Shown here: positions 42,095 through 51,495 of the stretch, one piece after another
How positions within the stretch are numbered: position 1 is the first letter of the stretch
Layout: the number at the start of each line of letters is the position of its first letter
Assembly: GCA_022705135.1 (NCBI GenBank)
Contig: JAKJFA010000003.1
Coordinates: 29,710 to 90,148 of the forward strand
Length of the DNA stretch: 60,439 bases
Reading direction: 5' to 3'
DNA from: Pseudomonadota bacterium
Lineage (GTDB): Bacteria; Pseudomonadota; Gammaproteobacteria; Burkholderiales; Rhodocyclaceae
Notes under the pieces: model-generated
What the model was told of the DNA's origin: nothing
Databases searched by the model: none
The model's input: the letters and a program-made list of their open reading frames with translations, nothing else
Made by a program: the position numbers and the translations under genes

Positions 42095-43777
42095 ATGTCA
42101 AACGATAGTGTCTGCAAGGTGCCGGAGGAACAGGCGCCGGGATGTGCGAAGGAACTTGCGGCCCAAACGCTGCGTGCCGAGGCACTTGAGCGGCAAAACC
42201 ATCATTTGGCCGGAATCCACGAGACCACCCTGATCCTGACCCGTTGTCACACCCTGCCGGAATTGATGGAAGCCATGCTTTCGCGTCTCTCGGTTATTGC
42301 CCCGACGCCGCATGCCTATGTCGCCCTGCGCAACAACGAGACGGACGCGCTGGAGATCAAGCTCGGTGTCGGCCGCTTTCGCTCCCTTGCCGGCAGGCCG
42401 GCAGGCGCGCTGGGGGCGCAGGCCTATGAAACAGGGCAACCGGTGGTGATTGGCGTTGACCAGCCGGCAGGTGGTTTGGCGGAAGGGTGTGCGATGGCGG
42501 CTGCGCCCATCAGAAGCCGCGGCGAGATCGTTGGTGTGGTCGGCTTGGCGTTTGATACGCCGGACCGGATCTTTGACGAAGAAGAAGTCGATCTGTTGCG
42601 CAAATTCGCCGATTCCGCGTCGCTTGCCTATGAGAATGCGGCCATCCATGAAAGCAGCCGTAAGCTCAATGACGAGTTGAAGACCCTGTACGAAGTCACG
42701 CTCGATTTGACCAGCCTGCTTGACACCGAACACGTCCTGAATGTGATCATCAGCCGCGCCGCCAGCCTGGCGGGCGCCACCTCGGGATATGTCTACCTCC
42801 GCAAACCAGATACCGAAGTCATTGAGGTTCGGGTGGGTCTGGGACTCTACGCCGATTCCATTGGCTACATCGTGCGCTCAGGCGAGGGACTGGCAGGCAA
42901 GGTCTGGCAGACAGCGGAGAGTATGGTGGTCAATGACTACCAGATCTGGGAGGGGCGCCATCCCGACCCCAAGTGGGATTCCGTCCAGGCGATTGCCGGT
43001 ATTCCCCTGAAGGTCAAAGGGGAGGCTGTCGGACTCATCGGCTTGGTGCATACGGAAATCGGCCGCAAATTCAGGCCCTCCGATCTGGACATTCTGCACA
43101 AGCTGGCGGATCTGGCGGTTTTGTCGCTGAACAACGCCATCCTGTTCGAGCAGATCAAGAATCTGAAGAGCGCCCTGGTCGCCACTCTGGAAGAAACCAT
43201 CCAGGCCGTTGCCTATACGGTGGAAATCCGCGATCCCTACACCGCTGGTCACCAGCGCCGGGTGGCCTGTCTGGCCTGCGCCATCGCCAAGAAAATGAAT
43301 TTGCCGCAAGAGCAGATCAAGGGCATCGAAATGGCCGCCACCATCCACGACATCGGCAAGTTGTACGTGCCGTCCGAATTGCTGTCAAAGCCCACCCGGC
43401 TGATGGATATCGAGTTCAATGTGATCCGGCACCACGCGCAGGCGGGCTACGATATCCTGAAGGGCATCAATTTTCCCTGGCCGATCGCCACCGTGGTCTA
43501 CCAGCACCATGAAAAGATGAATGGCACGGGCTATCCGCGCGGACTGCACGGCGACGAAATCATTCTGGAATCGCGCATCGTGGCGGTTGCCGATGTGGTG
43601 GAAGCCATCTCGTCCCATCGTCCCTATCGTCCGTCGCTTGGGTTCGACACGGCGATCGAGGAGATCAGCGCCAAGCGCGGCACGGAATACGATCCAGTTG
43701 TTGTTGATGCCTGCATCGAAGTGCTGAAGGAAGGCATCCTGCTGGAAGGCGTGCAAATGAAAGTGGTAGACGGATAA
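42095..43777 (+). CDS. GAF-GAF-HD-GYP cyclic-di-GMP phosphodiesterase
   Basis: A 560-residue signalling protein. A short N-terminal helix precedes two GAF domains: about 45-190 (HAYVALRNNETDALEIKLG) and about 215-360 (YVYLRKPDTEVIEVRVGLG). The HD-GYP domain (about 370-555) shows AYTVEIRDPYTAGHQRRVA, HDIGKLYVPSELL and HHEKMNGTGYPRGL, with the metal-binding HD, HH and GYP motifs intact. It should degrade c-di-GMP in response to a ligand or redox signal bound by the GAF domains. The ATG at 42095 lies nine bases after the open-frame start. Confidence 0.92.
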   Translation: MSNDSVCKVPEEQAPGCAKELAAQTLRAEALERQNHHLAGIHETTLILTRCHTLPELMEAMLSRLSVIAPTPHAYVALRNNETDALEIKLGVGRFRSLAGRPAGALGAQAYETGQPVVIGVDQPAGGLAEGCAMAAAPIRSRGEIVGVVGLAFDTPDRIFDEEEVDLLRKFADSASLAYENAAIHESSRKLNDELKTLYEVTLDLTSLLDTEHVLNVIISRAASLAGATSGYVYLRKPDTEVIEVRVGLGLYADSIGYIVRSGEGLAGKVWQTAESMVVNDYQIWEGRHPDPKWDSVQAIAGIPLKVKGEAVGLIGLVHTEIGRKFRPSDLDILHKLADLAVLSLNNAILFEQIKNLKSALVATLEETIQAVAYTVEIRDPYTAGHQRRVACLACAIAKKMNLPQEQIKGIEMAATIHDIGKLYVPSELLSKPTRLMDIEFNVIRHHAQAGYDILKGINFPWPIATVVYQHHEKMNGTGYPRGLHGDEIILESRIVAVADVVEAISSHRPYRPSLGFDTAIEEISAKRGTEYDPVVVDACIEVLKEGILLEGVQMKVVDG

Positions 43778-43830
43778 CAATCTGTAACAGCCTGTTAAAG
43801 CGCTGGATGGCCCTGCGCGGGTGGATTTCC

Positions 43831-44316
43831 TCACCCGGAGGTGGCGACCTCATTGCGGCTGGTGCGGGCCACTTTGCCCTCGCCGTTGAAGTGGACGTTG
43901 AAGAAGGACTGCCTTTGGCCGTCGTCACTGACTTTCCAGCTCCAGACTGTCTCTCTTTTGAGTTCAAAGAACACATCCTCGGCCGGCTTGCCGAGCAGGC
44001 GGCGCACCTCGGCCTTGTCCAGGCCTGGAAGAATCCGGGCGAAGTTTTCTTCAGTCAGCACCTGGCGGATTTCGCGCAGGATTTTGTCCGGGCCGATCAC
44101 TACCATGTAATTGACGACGCCGTTCGGCATGCGAGGATATTCCCAGACAATGCTGCCGTCGGTTTCCTGCCACTCCATGGTCGGCGTACCCATGCGGTCG
44201 CGCACTTCGAGGGCGGTCGAGATCCCCGGTTTCAATTCTTCGAAAACAATGGCGTCACAGGCCGGCAGCAGGGCAAGGAAAGCAGAAGAAAGCGCAGCCA
44301 GCAATTTTCGAGTCAT
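43831..44316 (-). CDS. SmpA/OmlA (BamE)-like outer-membrane lipoprotein
   Basis: A 161-residue lipoprotein: signal peptide with lipobox LPAC (LLAALSSAFLALLPACDA, Cys about 20). The BamE-type repeats are LKPGISTALEVRDRMGTPTMEW and LPGLDKAEVRRLLGKPAEDVFFELKRETVWSWK. The presence of two copies of the motif and the greater length set it apart from canonical BamE (about 110-120 residues), so it is probably a paralogue. It stands alone, convergent with the HD-GYP gene. Confidence 0.83.
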   Translation of the reverse strand: MTRKLLAALSSAFLALLPACDAIVFEELKPGISTALEVRDRMGTPTMEWQETDGSIVWEYPRMPNGVVNYMVVIGPDKILREIRQVLTEENFARILPGLDKAEVRRLLGKPAEDVFFELKRETVWSWKVSDDGQRQSFFNVHFNGEGKVARTSRNEVATSG

Positions 44317-44512
44317 TGGGGTTTCCCGGAGTATGGCGCCTGGCGGGTGAAGATACACCTTTTGCACCGGCGAGGGAAACGGTGCGACCGGATCCGCTCC
44401 AAAACGCCTTCTTTGGAGTATTATCCTGCCGTTTCCCATATTGAGAAATCATGCGTACGGCCAGTGTTCCTCTTTGCCTGCCGAGCCGGAAGATGTCTTT
44501 TGGAGAGTACAC

Positions 44513-46990
44513 TTGAAGAGCCAGACCGGTGACGCCCTCGCTTCGGCCTTTTCGGCGCATGGGTTTGCCCCGGCCACTTCGCCGGCGGTGGTTGGCGGCT
44601 GGGTGGGCGATCCGCGTGGCGGCGGTTTAGAGTGGTCTGACGAGTGCTACCGCCTGTTAGGTTTTGAGCCCGGCCGAGGACAGCCCTCCATTCGTGCCTT
44701 TTTGCAGCAGGTGCATCCGCAGGACCGCAAGCGGGTGCTGGCCGCGATTGCCCGCAGCCTGACCGAAGCCGGTGGCCACGAGATCGAGTACCGCATGCGC
44801 TTGTCCGACGGCAATACCGGCTATTTCGTCAATCAGGGCTTCACTTTTTGTGACGAGTCCGGCCGGCCCGTGAGCATAGTCGGCACGACGCGGCGGCGCG
44901 GCGCGCAACTGCGGGCTGATGCCGAATCGCGGCGACAGACCGATTGTATACGCGTGTTGATGTCGCATTTGCCCGGCGGGGTTGCCATTTTTGACGCCGA
45001 AGCGCGTTTGCGGCGCTGGAATTCCTTATTCGTCGATCTTCTGGGCTTGCCCCGGGAATTTGCCTATGCGGGTGCCCGCTTCGACATGTTGTTCCTGCCG
45101 TTGGTGATGCGCGGCGCTTTCGGCGCCGAGTCTTCTTCCGAAGCCCTGCCCGATCTGTTGCGCAGTCTGGTCGATGCGCAGCGTCTTGAGATGCGGCGCG
45201 GCGCTTCCGGTGTTGCGGTCGAATTACGGGGGCGCCGTTTGGATGAGGGCGGTTTTGCGCTTTTTTGCGCCGAAGTGGCGGCCGACCCCGAAGAACGGGA
45301 AAAAAGTCTGGCCCATACCGTCATCAGCAACAGTCCGGACGGCATTGTCATCGTTGATGCCGGCCATGTCATCCGTTCGATCAATCCCGCTTTTGCTGCC
45401 ATGACGGGGTATGCGCCGGTGGAGGCGGTTGGCCGTCCGATCGCCGCCCTGGCCGATGACGACTTTGCCGGCGATATGAGGCGGGTGATCGCGGGCCTGG
45501 AGCACCGGGCGGACTGGAGCGGCGAAGTCGTTCTCAAGAAGCGCGATGGCGATAGCGTCCATATGCCGGCGCAGGTGGTGCAGGTGACCGGCAGCGACGG
45601 CGTGAGGGTGGCGCAGTACGTCTGGATTTTTCACGATGTCAGCGAGAGCAGGCGGGTGGCCGAACAAGTTGATCACCTGGCGCATCACGATCCTTTGACC
45701 GGCCTAGCGAACCGCCTGATGTTGCGGGTACGGCTGGAACAGGCGCTGCCTGAGGGGCGGCGGCGCGGCTGGGCTGTCGCCCTGATGATGCTTGACCTCG
45801 ACCGGTTCAAGGTCATCAACGATACCCTGGGGCATTCAGTGGGCGATGAACTGCTGCGCGAAGTGGCCTCCCGTTTGCAGCATGCCGTGCGCGAAACCGA
45901 CATGGTGGCACGCCTCGGCGGCGACGAGTTCATTGTTTTGCTGCCGGATATTCGCAATGCGGCCGATGTGGTGACGGTGGCGCGCAAGGTGATTGGCGCA
46001 TTTTCCAGACCGGTGCTGGTGGGTTCGACCGAGCTCTACACCAGTCCCTCGATTGGGGTCAGCATGTTTCCGGCCGATGGCGCCGACGCCGATACGCTGC
46101 TCAGGAATGCCGATACCGCGATGTACCACGCCAAGGCAGCCGGACGGAACAATTACCAGTTCTATGCGGCGGAGATGAACCTGGCCGCGACCCAGCGTCT
46201 TGATCTGGAGCGTAAGCTGCGTCAGGCCCTGGCGCATGGCGAACTGGCCCTGGTGTTCCAGCCGCAATTGAGGGCGGAGGCCGGATCGGATCAATGGTTG
46301 CCGATCGGGGTCGAGGCGCTGGCGCGCTGGCACCATCCGGGCGACGGGACGATTTCACCCGCCCGCTTTATTCCGGTGGCCGAAGAGACCGGCCTGATTG
46401 TTCCGCTCGGCGAATGGGTGTTGCGCACCGCCTGCCGGCAGGTGAAAGCCTGGCTTGATGACGGCCTGCCGCCGATCAAGGTGGCGGTGAATGTTTCGGC
46501 GCGGCAACTGCACCGCCGCGATTTCCTCGAAACGGTGGCCGGGATTCTGGCCGAAACTGACCTGCCGGCGGAAATGCTCGAACTGGAAGTGACCGAAAGC
46601 GTCGCCATGGACAATCCGGAAGAGTCGATCAAGCTGCTTCAAGCCATCCGTCGCATGGGGGTTTCCATCGCCATTGACGATTTCGGTACGGGTTATTCCT
46701 CGCTGGCCTATCTGAAGCGGCTACCCATTGATTATCTCAAGATTGACCGTTCGTTTGTCGCCGATATCGAGCAGGATCTCAATGACCGCGCCATCGCCTT
46801 CGGCACCATTGCGCTGGCGCACTCACTCGGGCTGAAAGTGATCGCCGAGGGCGTGGAAACGGCCGATCAGCTCGACCTGCTGCGTGGCAACCGATGCGAC
46901 GAAATCCAGGGCTACTTCTTCAGCCCGCCGCTTCCCCCGGAGGCCGCCTATGATTACCTGCACCAGCGTATTGGTTTCCGTCTCACCTGA
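44513..46990 (+). CDS. PAS-GGDEF-EAL diguanylate cyclase/phosphodiesterase
   Basis: An 825-residue c-di-GMP protein. An N-terminal PAS-like domain (WSDECYRLLGFEPGRGQPS) is followed by two more PAS segments (GGVAIFDAEARLRRWN; DGIVIVDAGHVIRSINPAF). The GGDEF domain has ARLGGDEFIVLLPDI intact. The EAL domain has GVEALARWHHP, ELEVTESVAMDN, IDDFGTGYSSLAYLKRLPID and QGYFFSPPLP, also apparently intact. The frame opens at a TTG at 44441, but the TTG at 44513 has GGAGAG seven bases upstream and I prefer it. It could make or degrade c-di-GMP depending on its PAS inputs. Confidence 0.92.
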   Translation: MKSQTGDALASAFSAHGFAPATSPAVVGGWVGDPRGGGLEWSDECYRLLGFEPGRGQPSIRAFLQQVHPQDRKRVLAAIARSLTEAGGHEIEYRMRLSDGNTGYFVNQGFTFCDESGRPVSIVGTTRRRGAQLRADAESRRQTDCIRVLMSHLPGGVAIFDAEARLRRWNSLFVDLLGLPREFAYAGARFDMLFLPLVMRGAFGAESSSEALPDLLRSLVDAQRLEMRRGASGVAVELRGRRLDEGGFALFCAEVAADPEEREKSLAHTVISNSPDGIVIVDAGHVIRSINPAFAAMTGYAPVEAVGRPIAALADDDFAGDMRRVIAGLEHRADWSGEVVLKKRDGDSVHMPAQVVQVTGSDGVRVAQYVWIFHDVSESRRVAEQVDHLAHHDPLTGLANRLMLRVRLEQALPEGRRRGWAVALMMLDLDRFKVINDTLGHSVGDELLREVASRLQHAVRETDMVARLGGDEFIVLLPDIRNAADVVTVARKVIGAFSRPVLVGSTELYTSPSIGVSMFPADGADADTLLRNADTAMYHAKAAGRNNYQFYAAEMNLAATQRLDLERKLRQALAHGELALVFQPQLRAEAGSDQWLPIGVEALARWHHPGDGTISPARFIPVAEETGLIVPLGEWVLRTACRQVKAWLDDGLPPIKVAVNVSARQLHRRDFLETVAGILAETDLPAEMLELEVTESVAMDNPEESIKLLQAIRRMGVSIAIDDFGTGYSSLAYLKRLPIDYLKIDRSFVADIEQDLNDRAIAFGTIALAHSLGLKVIAEGVETADQLDLLRGNRCDEIQGYFFSPPLPPEAAYDYLHQRIGFRLT

Positions 46991-47028
46991 CGTATCGCCA
47001 ACTGTAGCGGACTTCTCCGGTCTTCCGA

Positions 47029-48135
47029 TTGGCGCGTCCGGCCGTGAATCCTGAAGCGCAGCCGATGACGGGGCCTCCCGGCAGAATGGCTTTGATCGAC
47101 GCCCTCAAGGCCATCGCCGCGCAGCTCATCGTGTTACACCATCTGGCGTTTTACGGCCCGATGTCGGATGCCGCGCTTGAATGGATTCCCGGCTTGATTT
47201 CCTGGTTTTATGACTATGGCCGCATGGCCGTGCAGGCCTTTCTGGTCATGGCGGGGTTCCTGGCGGCGCGCAGCCTGGCGCCGGAGGGCGCGCTGCGCGT
47301 TGCCCGCCCGCTTGTTACGCTTTTCCGGCGCTACCTGAGCCTCGTCCTACCCTTTCTGGCCGCTTTGCTCTGCGCCATCGCCGCCGCCGCGCTTGCCCGG
47401 CAACTGATGCGCCACGACGCGATTCCCGCCGCGCCGACCTTGCTGCAATTCCTTAAACACGCTCTGCTGATTCACGGCATCACGGGTACAGAATCCCTCT
47501 CCGCTGGCGTCTGGTATATCGCCATCGACTTCCAGCTCTTCTTGTTGTTGCTCGCTTGCCTTTGGCTGTCGCGCTTTCTTCCGTTCGCTCGCTGGAGCGG
47601 TTTGTTCCTGGTTGCTGGCTTGACGTTGGTTTCACTGTTTTATTTCAACCGCGATCCCACCTTGGACGACTGGGGCTTCTATTTCTTCGGCGCCTACGGC
47701 CTCGGCGTCTTGGCCTTCTGGATTTCGGGGCAGAAGCGTTTCGGCGGCCTCATCGCTCTGTTCATTTTCGCCGCCGTTTTGGCGCTGCTGGTGGAGTATC
47801 GCCTGCGTCTGGTCATTGCGCTGGCCACAGCGGTGCTTCTCGCCTTCGCCCATCGTTTCGCTTGGATGCACCAACCCCGCAGCCGGGTCCTGGGCTGGCT
47901 GGGCCGGACCTCCTACGCGCTCTTTCTCATCCACTTCCCGGTACTGCTGCTGGTGGGCGCCGTCGTGCACCGGCTGGCACCTCTTTCGCCGACACTCAAT
48001 CTGCTTGGCATGATCTTCGCCTGGCTGGCAAGCCTGATCTGTGCCTGGGCGTTTTCCCGCTGGGTGGAATGCCCTTGCCGTGCCATCGTGGGCAAACTGC
48101 ACTACGCGTCTTCGCCGGGAAGCCCCGCGCAATAA
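47029..48135 (+). CDS. Acyltransferase 3 family membrane protein
   Basis: A protein of up to 368 residues with about ten membrane segments. The N-terminal RMALIDALKAIAAQLIVLHHLAFYG carries the catalytic His of the acyltransferase-3 (OafA/NodX) family, and later segments (GRTSYALFLIHFPVLLLV) also fit. It should transfer acyl groups onto a surface polysaccharide or other envelope molecule. The start is uncertain: TTG at 47029, GTG at 47044, ATG at 47065 or 47086, none with a good ribosome-binding site. The gene ends 12 bp from the convergent LuxR-type regulator gene. Confidence 0.85.
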   Translation: MARPAVNPEAQPMTGPPGRMALIDALKAIAAQLIVLHHLAFYGPMSDAALEWIPGLISWFYDYGRMAVQAFLVMAGFLAARSLAPEGALRVARPLVTLFRRYLSLVLPFLAALLCAIAAAALARQLMRHDAIPAAPTLLQFLKHALLIHGITGTESLSAGVWYIAIDFQLFLLLLACLWLSRFLPFARWSGLFLVAGLTLVSLFYFNRDPTLDDWGFYFFGAYGLGVLAFWISGQKRFGGLIALFIFAAVLALLVEYRLRLVIALATAVLLAFAHRFAWMHQPRSRVLGWLGRTSYALFLIHFPVLLLVGAVVHRLAPLSPTLNLLGMIFAWLASLICAWAFSRWVECPCRAIVGKLHYASSPGSPAQ

Positions 48136-48147
48136 ACGATCTTCCCG

Positions 48148-50730
48148 TCAGATGCCCGGCGCGCAAAGCTGTCTGGCCTTGGCGACGGCGGCGGTGCGGC
48201 TGTTGACGTCGAGAATTTGGTACAGGTGCTTGAGATACCACTTCACCGTCGTTTCCGAAATGAACAGACGCTGGCCGTTTTCGCGGTTGCTCATGCCTTG
48301 GGCGACCAGTTGCAGGATCTGCAGTTCGCGCTGTCGGAAGGGTTGTGGCGACGCATTGGCGGCTGCAGTTGCCGGGGCGCCGAGCAGGGGCGCGATTTCC
48401 GGCATGGGGAAGAGCAGGATACGGCGGAATCCGCCCGGTTCGGCGATGGCGCGCGCCGCCTCCACTGCGGTTTTCGACGCCTGGGCGAGGCCTTGGCGCG
48501 CAAGCAGTGCGGCGCGTTGCAGTTCCAGTTCGGCGGCCGTTTTCAGACGGCCGGAGGCGCGAGCCCCGGCTAGACAGGTCTCAAGGCGCTGCAACAAGGC
48601 GTTGTCGCTTCTTCCTTCGGCCAGTTGCAGGTAGGCCCACTCGATCAAGAGCAATTCCTGGCGTTCGTTGAGCGCGCCCTCTTCCGGCAGGGGCGGGATC
48701 AGGCCCGAGGCCTGACGTGCCGTAGCGGCTGCCAGGTTGCCGGCGCGCAGTTCGGCGCGCTGCTCGACCACTTCGGCCCGCAGTTCTGCCCGCTGGATGC
48801 GGTGCTCGCGCGCCACCCGGCGGGCAAAGCGCAGATCGTAACGCGCCCGTTCCGCCTCGCCCTGCGCGAACAGGATGCGCGCCCGCTCGCACAGCGCGAT
48901 GCCGAGATAGCTGTAGGTCTGGTTGGAGCGCAGGATTTCGATGGCCGAGTCCACGGCGTCCAAGGCTTCCGGCAGGCGGAACTGCTCGTACAGCACGATG
49001 GCCAGAATGCCCTGGATGAAGCCGGCTCCGGCGACATGCTGCCAGCGGTTGGTTTCGGTGATTTCGAGGACATCGCGGGCGTAAGCTTCGGCTGCCAGCA
49101 GCTTGCCGCCGACGATCTTGAGCATGATCGTGTTGTAGGCGGCGAGCAGATAGGCGCTGTGGCTGGCGCGCCGGAGCGACAGTTCTTCTGCCCGCCGGAA
49201 ATGCTCTGCGGCGGCCGCGAGCTGTCCGGCCGCCCGGAGGACATAACCCTCGGCGACATGGCCAAACGCCAGTAATTCGGCGTCGTCCCCTTCCAGTTCA
49301 TTGATGATGGAGTGGCGCCAGTTCGACAGTTCCGGGTCGTCGGCCCGCACGACGCCGAGAATGACGCGCAGGACAAGCGATTCGGCCGTGGTGGCGGCAT
49401 CCAGGCCGGGGAGGTCGTCGAGCGCGTCGAGGCGTGCCCCTGCCGCTGCCGTATCGCCCAGGTAGAGCAGGGCCCAGGCTTGCAGGCTGTACAGCTTGGG
49501 GTGGCGTTCGATTTCCGCCTGCGGCAGGCGGTCGATGGCATCGCTGAGGTCGCGCGTATCGCTTTGCAATAGCCAGGCGCGCCCCATTTTTTGCAGCAGA
49601 TCGGCGGCAAAGTCCCAATCCTCGCCGCGCAGCGCGTATTCGAGTGCTTCGCGCGGATAGCCGCGGGCGGCACACCAATGTGCCGCTGTCAGCAAAATCC
49701 GGTTTTTTTCGGCTTCGCCGGGCGGACGGCGCGACAGCAGGAATTCACGGAAGAGCTGGTGGTAGCGGTACCAGCCGAGATCACGGTCGCCGTGCAACTG
49801 GAAAATGAACAGATTCTGCTGCAGCAGACGGCCGATGGGCTCGCTGCCACTCAGCGCATCGCACAGCGGCAGACAGAAGCGGTCGAGCAATGCCGTGTCG
49901 ATGAGGAATTGGCGGATTTCCGGGGGTTGCGCTTCCCAGACGCTTTCGAGAAGAAAGTCGCGCAAGCGGGTCTCCGCCCCCGATTTGTCGCGCAGTACAG
50001 CGGCAGGCGGCACGCCGCGCTCCAATGCTGCCGCTACCAGTTGCAAGCCGGCCGGCCAGCCTTCGGTTTGTGCCGCCAGTTGCTCGGCCTGTTCCTGGGT
50101 CAGCGCCAAGCGGCGGATTTCGAGCAGGAAGGTGACTGCCTCCTCCTGGCTGAAGTGCAATTCATTCCAGGCGATTTCGGTGACTTCGCCGCGTGCCCGC
50201 AATTGCCCCAGGGCGAGCGGCGGCTCGTGCCGGGTGGCGAGGGCAAGGCTGATGCCGGGTGGCAGAAAGCGCAGCAGTTGGCCGAGGAAGTGGTGCACCG
50301 GCGCTGAGGAGATTTCGTGGTAGTCGTCCAGGCAGAGGAGCAAGGGTTCGGTTTCTTCCGCCAGGGCGTTGATGAGGACGGAAAGCAGCCGGTCGACCTG
50401 GACCTGCTGCGTCGCCTGCAGGAGGTTCTGCGCTTCCCGCATGGCGTCGGGGCGCACCACCGCGATGGCTGCCAGTAGATGGGAGAGAAAGCGGCGCAGG
50501 TCATTGTCGGTTTCATCCAGCGAGAGCCAGGCCGCCGCTGGGCGCGTTTGCCAAAGCTGACGCAGGAGCGAGGTTTTGCCCGCTCCGACCGGCGCCAGCA
50601 AGAGGTAGAGACGCGGCGACACCGAGCGCAGACGCGGCGGCAGGTCGCGGCAGAGCAGCGCGGCGTGGCCGGCGGTGGGCGGGTACAACTTGGTGACGAA
50701 GACGCGCTCGTCAAGTAATTGGTGCTGCAT
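48148..50730 (-). CDS. MalT/LAL-type LuxR-family transcriptional activator
   Basis: An 860-residue regulator. The N-terminal STAND ATPase has Walker A LLLAPVGAGKTSLLRQL (about 43-59) and the Walker B-like LLLCLDDYHEI. Then come a long helical, TPR-like region (about 340-760) and a C-terminal LuxR helix-turn-helix (RQRELQILQLVAQGMSNRENGQRLFISETTVKWYLKHLYQIL). MalT-like proteins bind ATP and an inducer, oligomerise and activate catabolic genes. It diverges from the flavodoxin/CoA-transferase cluster across a palindrome, its likely target. Confidence 0.92.
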   Translation of the reverse strand: MQHQLLDERVFVTKLYPPTAGHAALLCRDLPPRLRSVSPRLYLLLAPVGAGKTSLLRQLWQTRPAAAWLSLDETDNDLRRFLSHLLAAIAVVRPDAMREAQNLLQATQQVQVDRLLSVLINALAEETEPLLLCLDDYHEISSAPVHHFLGQLLRFLPPGISLALATRHEPPLALGQLRARGEVTEIAWNELHFSQEEAVTFLLEIRRLALTQEQAEQLAAQTEGWPAGLQLVAAALERGVPPAAVLRDKSGAETRLRDFLLESVWEAQPPEIRQFLIDTALLDRFCLPLCDALSGSEPIGRLLQQNLFIFQLHGDRDLGWYRYHQLFREFLLSRRPPGEAEKNRILLTAAHWCAARGYPREALEYALRGEDWDFAADLLQKMGRAWLLQSDTRDLSDAIDRLPQAEIERHPKLYSLQAWALLYLGDTAAAGARLDALDDLPGLDAATTAESLVLRVILGVVRADDPELSNWRHSIINELEGDDAELLAFGHVAEGYVLRAAGQLAAAAEHFRRAEELSLRRASHSAYLLAAYNTIMLKIVGGKLLAAEAYARDVLEITETNRWQHVAGAGFIQGILAIVLYEQFRLPEALDAVDSAIEILRSNQTYSYLGIALCERARILFAQGEAERARYDLRFARRVAREHRIQRAELRAEVVEQRAELRAGNLAAATARQASGLIPPLPEEGALNERQELLLIEWAYLQLAEGRSDNALLQRLETCLAGARASGRLKTAAELELQRAALLARQGLAQASKTAVEAARAIAEPGGFRRILLFPMPEIAPLLGAPATAAANASPQPFRQRELQILQLVAQGMSNRENGQRLFISETTVKWYLKHLYQILDVNSRTAAVAKARQLCAPGI

Positions 50731-50754
50731 TTTCTATACCGAATTCCCTACTTT

Positions 50755-50774
50755 CGGAGGGTGCGTACCCTCCG
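50755..50774. promoter_or_regulatory. Perfect palindrome, candidate operator
   Basis: CGGAGGGT-GCGT-ACCCTCCG: 8-bp perfect arms with a 4-base centre, midway in the 104-bp gap between the divergent MalT-like regulator gene and the flavodoxin-like gene. No T-run follows, so it is not a typical terminator. Confidence 0.7.
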
Positions 50775-50834
50775 GACGGATTCCAATAATACCTACAACA
50801 CGATACAGGCGACATAGCACCAAGGAGAAAAGCG

Positions 50835-51449
50835 ATGAAAGTGATCGGAGTCTGTGGCAGCCCCCGCATCGGCGGCAATACCGAATACGCCGTTCAGTAC
50901 ACCCTGGACCGGCTGGCCGAACAGGGTATTGAAACGGAGTTGATCCGGCTGCGCGAAAAGAATGTCACGTACTGCACGGCCTGTTACCAGTGTGTGCAAA
51001 TGAAGAAGTGCACCATCAACGATGACCTGGAAGGCATTTTCCAGAAAATCGAAGCCGCCGACGGCCTCATTATGGCCAGCCCGGTCTACCACGCTTCGGT
51101 GACGCCGCTGATCAAATGCCTGATGGATCGGCTCGGCTTTTCCGGGCGCTGGCGCGAAAACGCGATGCAGGCCGTTGATACGGCCTACACCTTCAAGGGA
51201 ACGCCCTTTTCCGGCAAGGTTGGTGCCGCCATCACGGTGGCCCGCCGCGCTGGAACGACTTCCGCCTTTTCCGACCTGCTGCTGTGGTTCACCGTCAATG
51301 ACTTCATCGTTGTCGGTTCCGGCTATTGGACCATGCTGCTGGCCGGCAAGGGTGGCGCCGTCAATGCCAGCGAAGACACCGAAGGGCTGGCCAACCTGGA
51401 TCACCTGGCCGACAACATGGCCGGACTCATCAAAAAACTGAAGCAATAA
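50835..51449 (+). CDS. Flavodoxin-fold NAD(P)H-dependent FMN reductase
   Basis: A 204-residue flavoprotein of the NADPH-dependent FMN reductase/iron-sulfur flavoprotein type. The FMN phosphate loop is CGSPRIGGNTEYAV (7-20). A Cys-rich segment YCTACYQCVQMKKC (about 46-59) resembles the compact Cys motif of iron-sulfur flavoproteins. SPVYHASVTPLIKCLMDR (about 82-99) is the usual SPxY dimer/FMN contact. CAAGGAGAAAAGCG precedes the ATG. It leads the cluster and could reduce a substrate or supply electrons. Confidence 0.9.
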   Translation: MKVIGVCGSPRIGGNTEYAVQYTLDRLAEQGIETELIRLREKNVTYCTACYQCVQMKKCTINDDLEGIFQKIEAADGLIMASPVYHASVTPLIKCLMDRLGFSGRWRENAMQAVDTAYTFKGTPFSGKVGAAITVARRAGTTSAFSDLLLWFTVNDFIVVGSGYWTMLLAGKGGAVNASEDTEGLANLDHLADNMAGLIKKLKQ

Positions 51450-51495
51450 GCCATTCATTTCCAAACACGACATCAACATCCGCCGGGAGAAAAAC

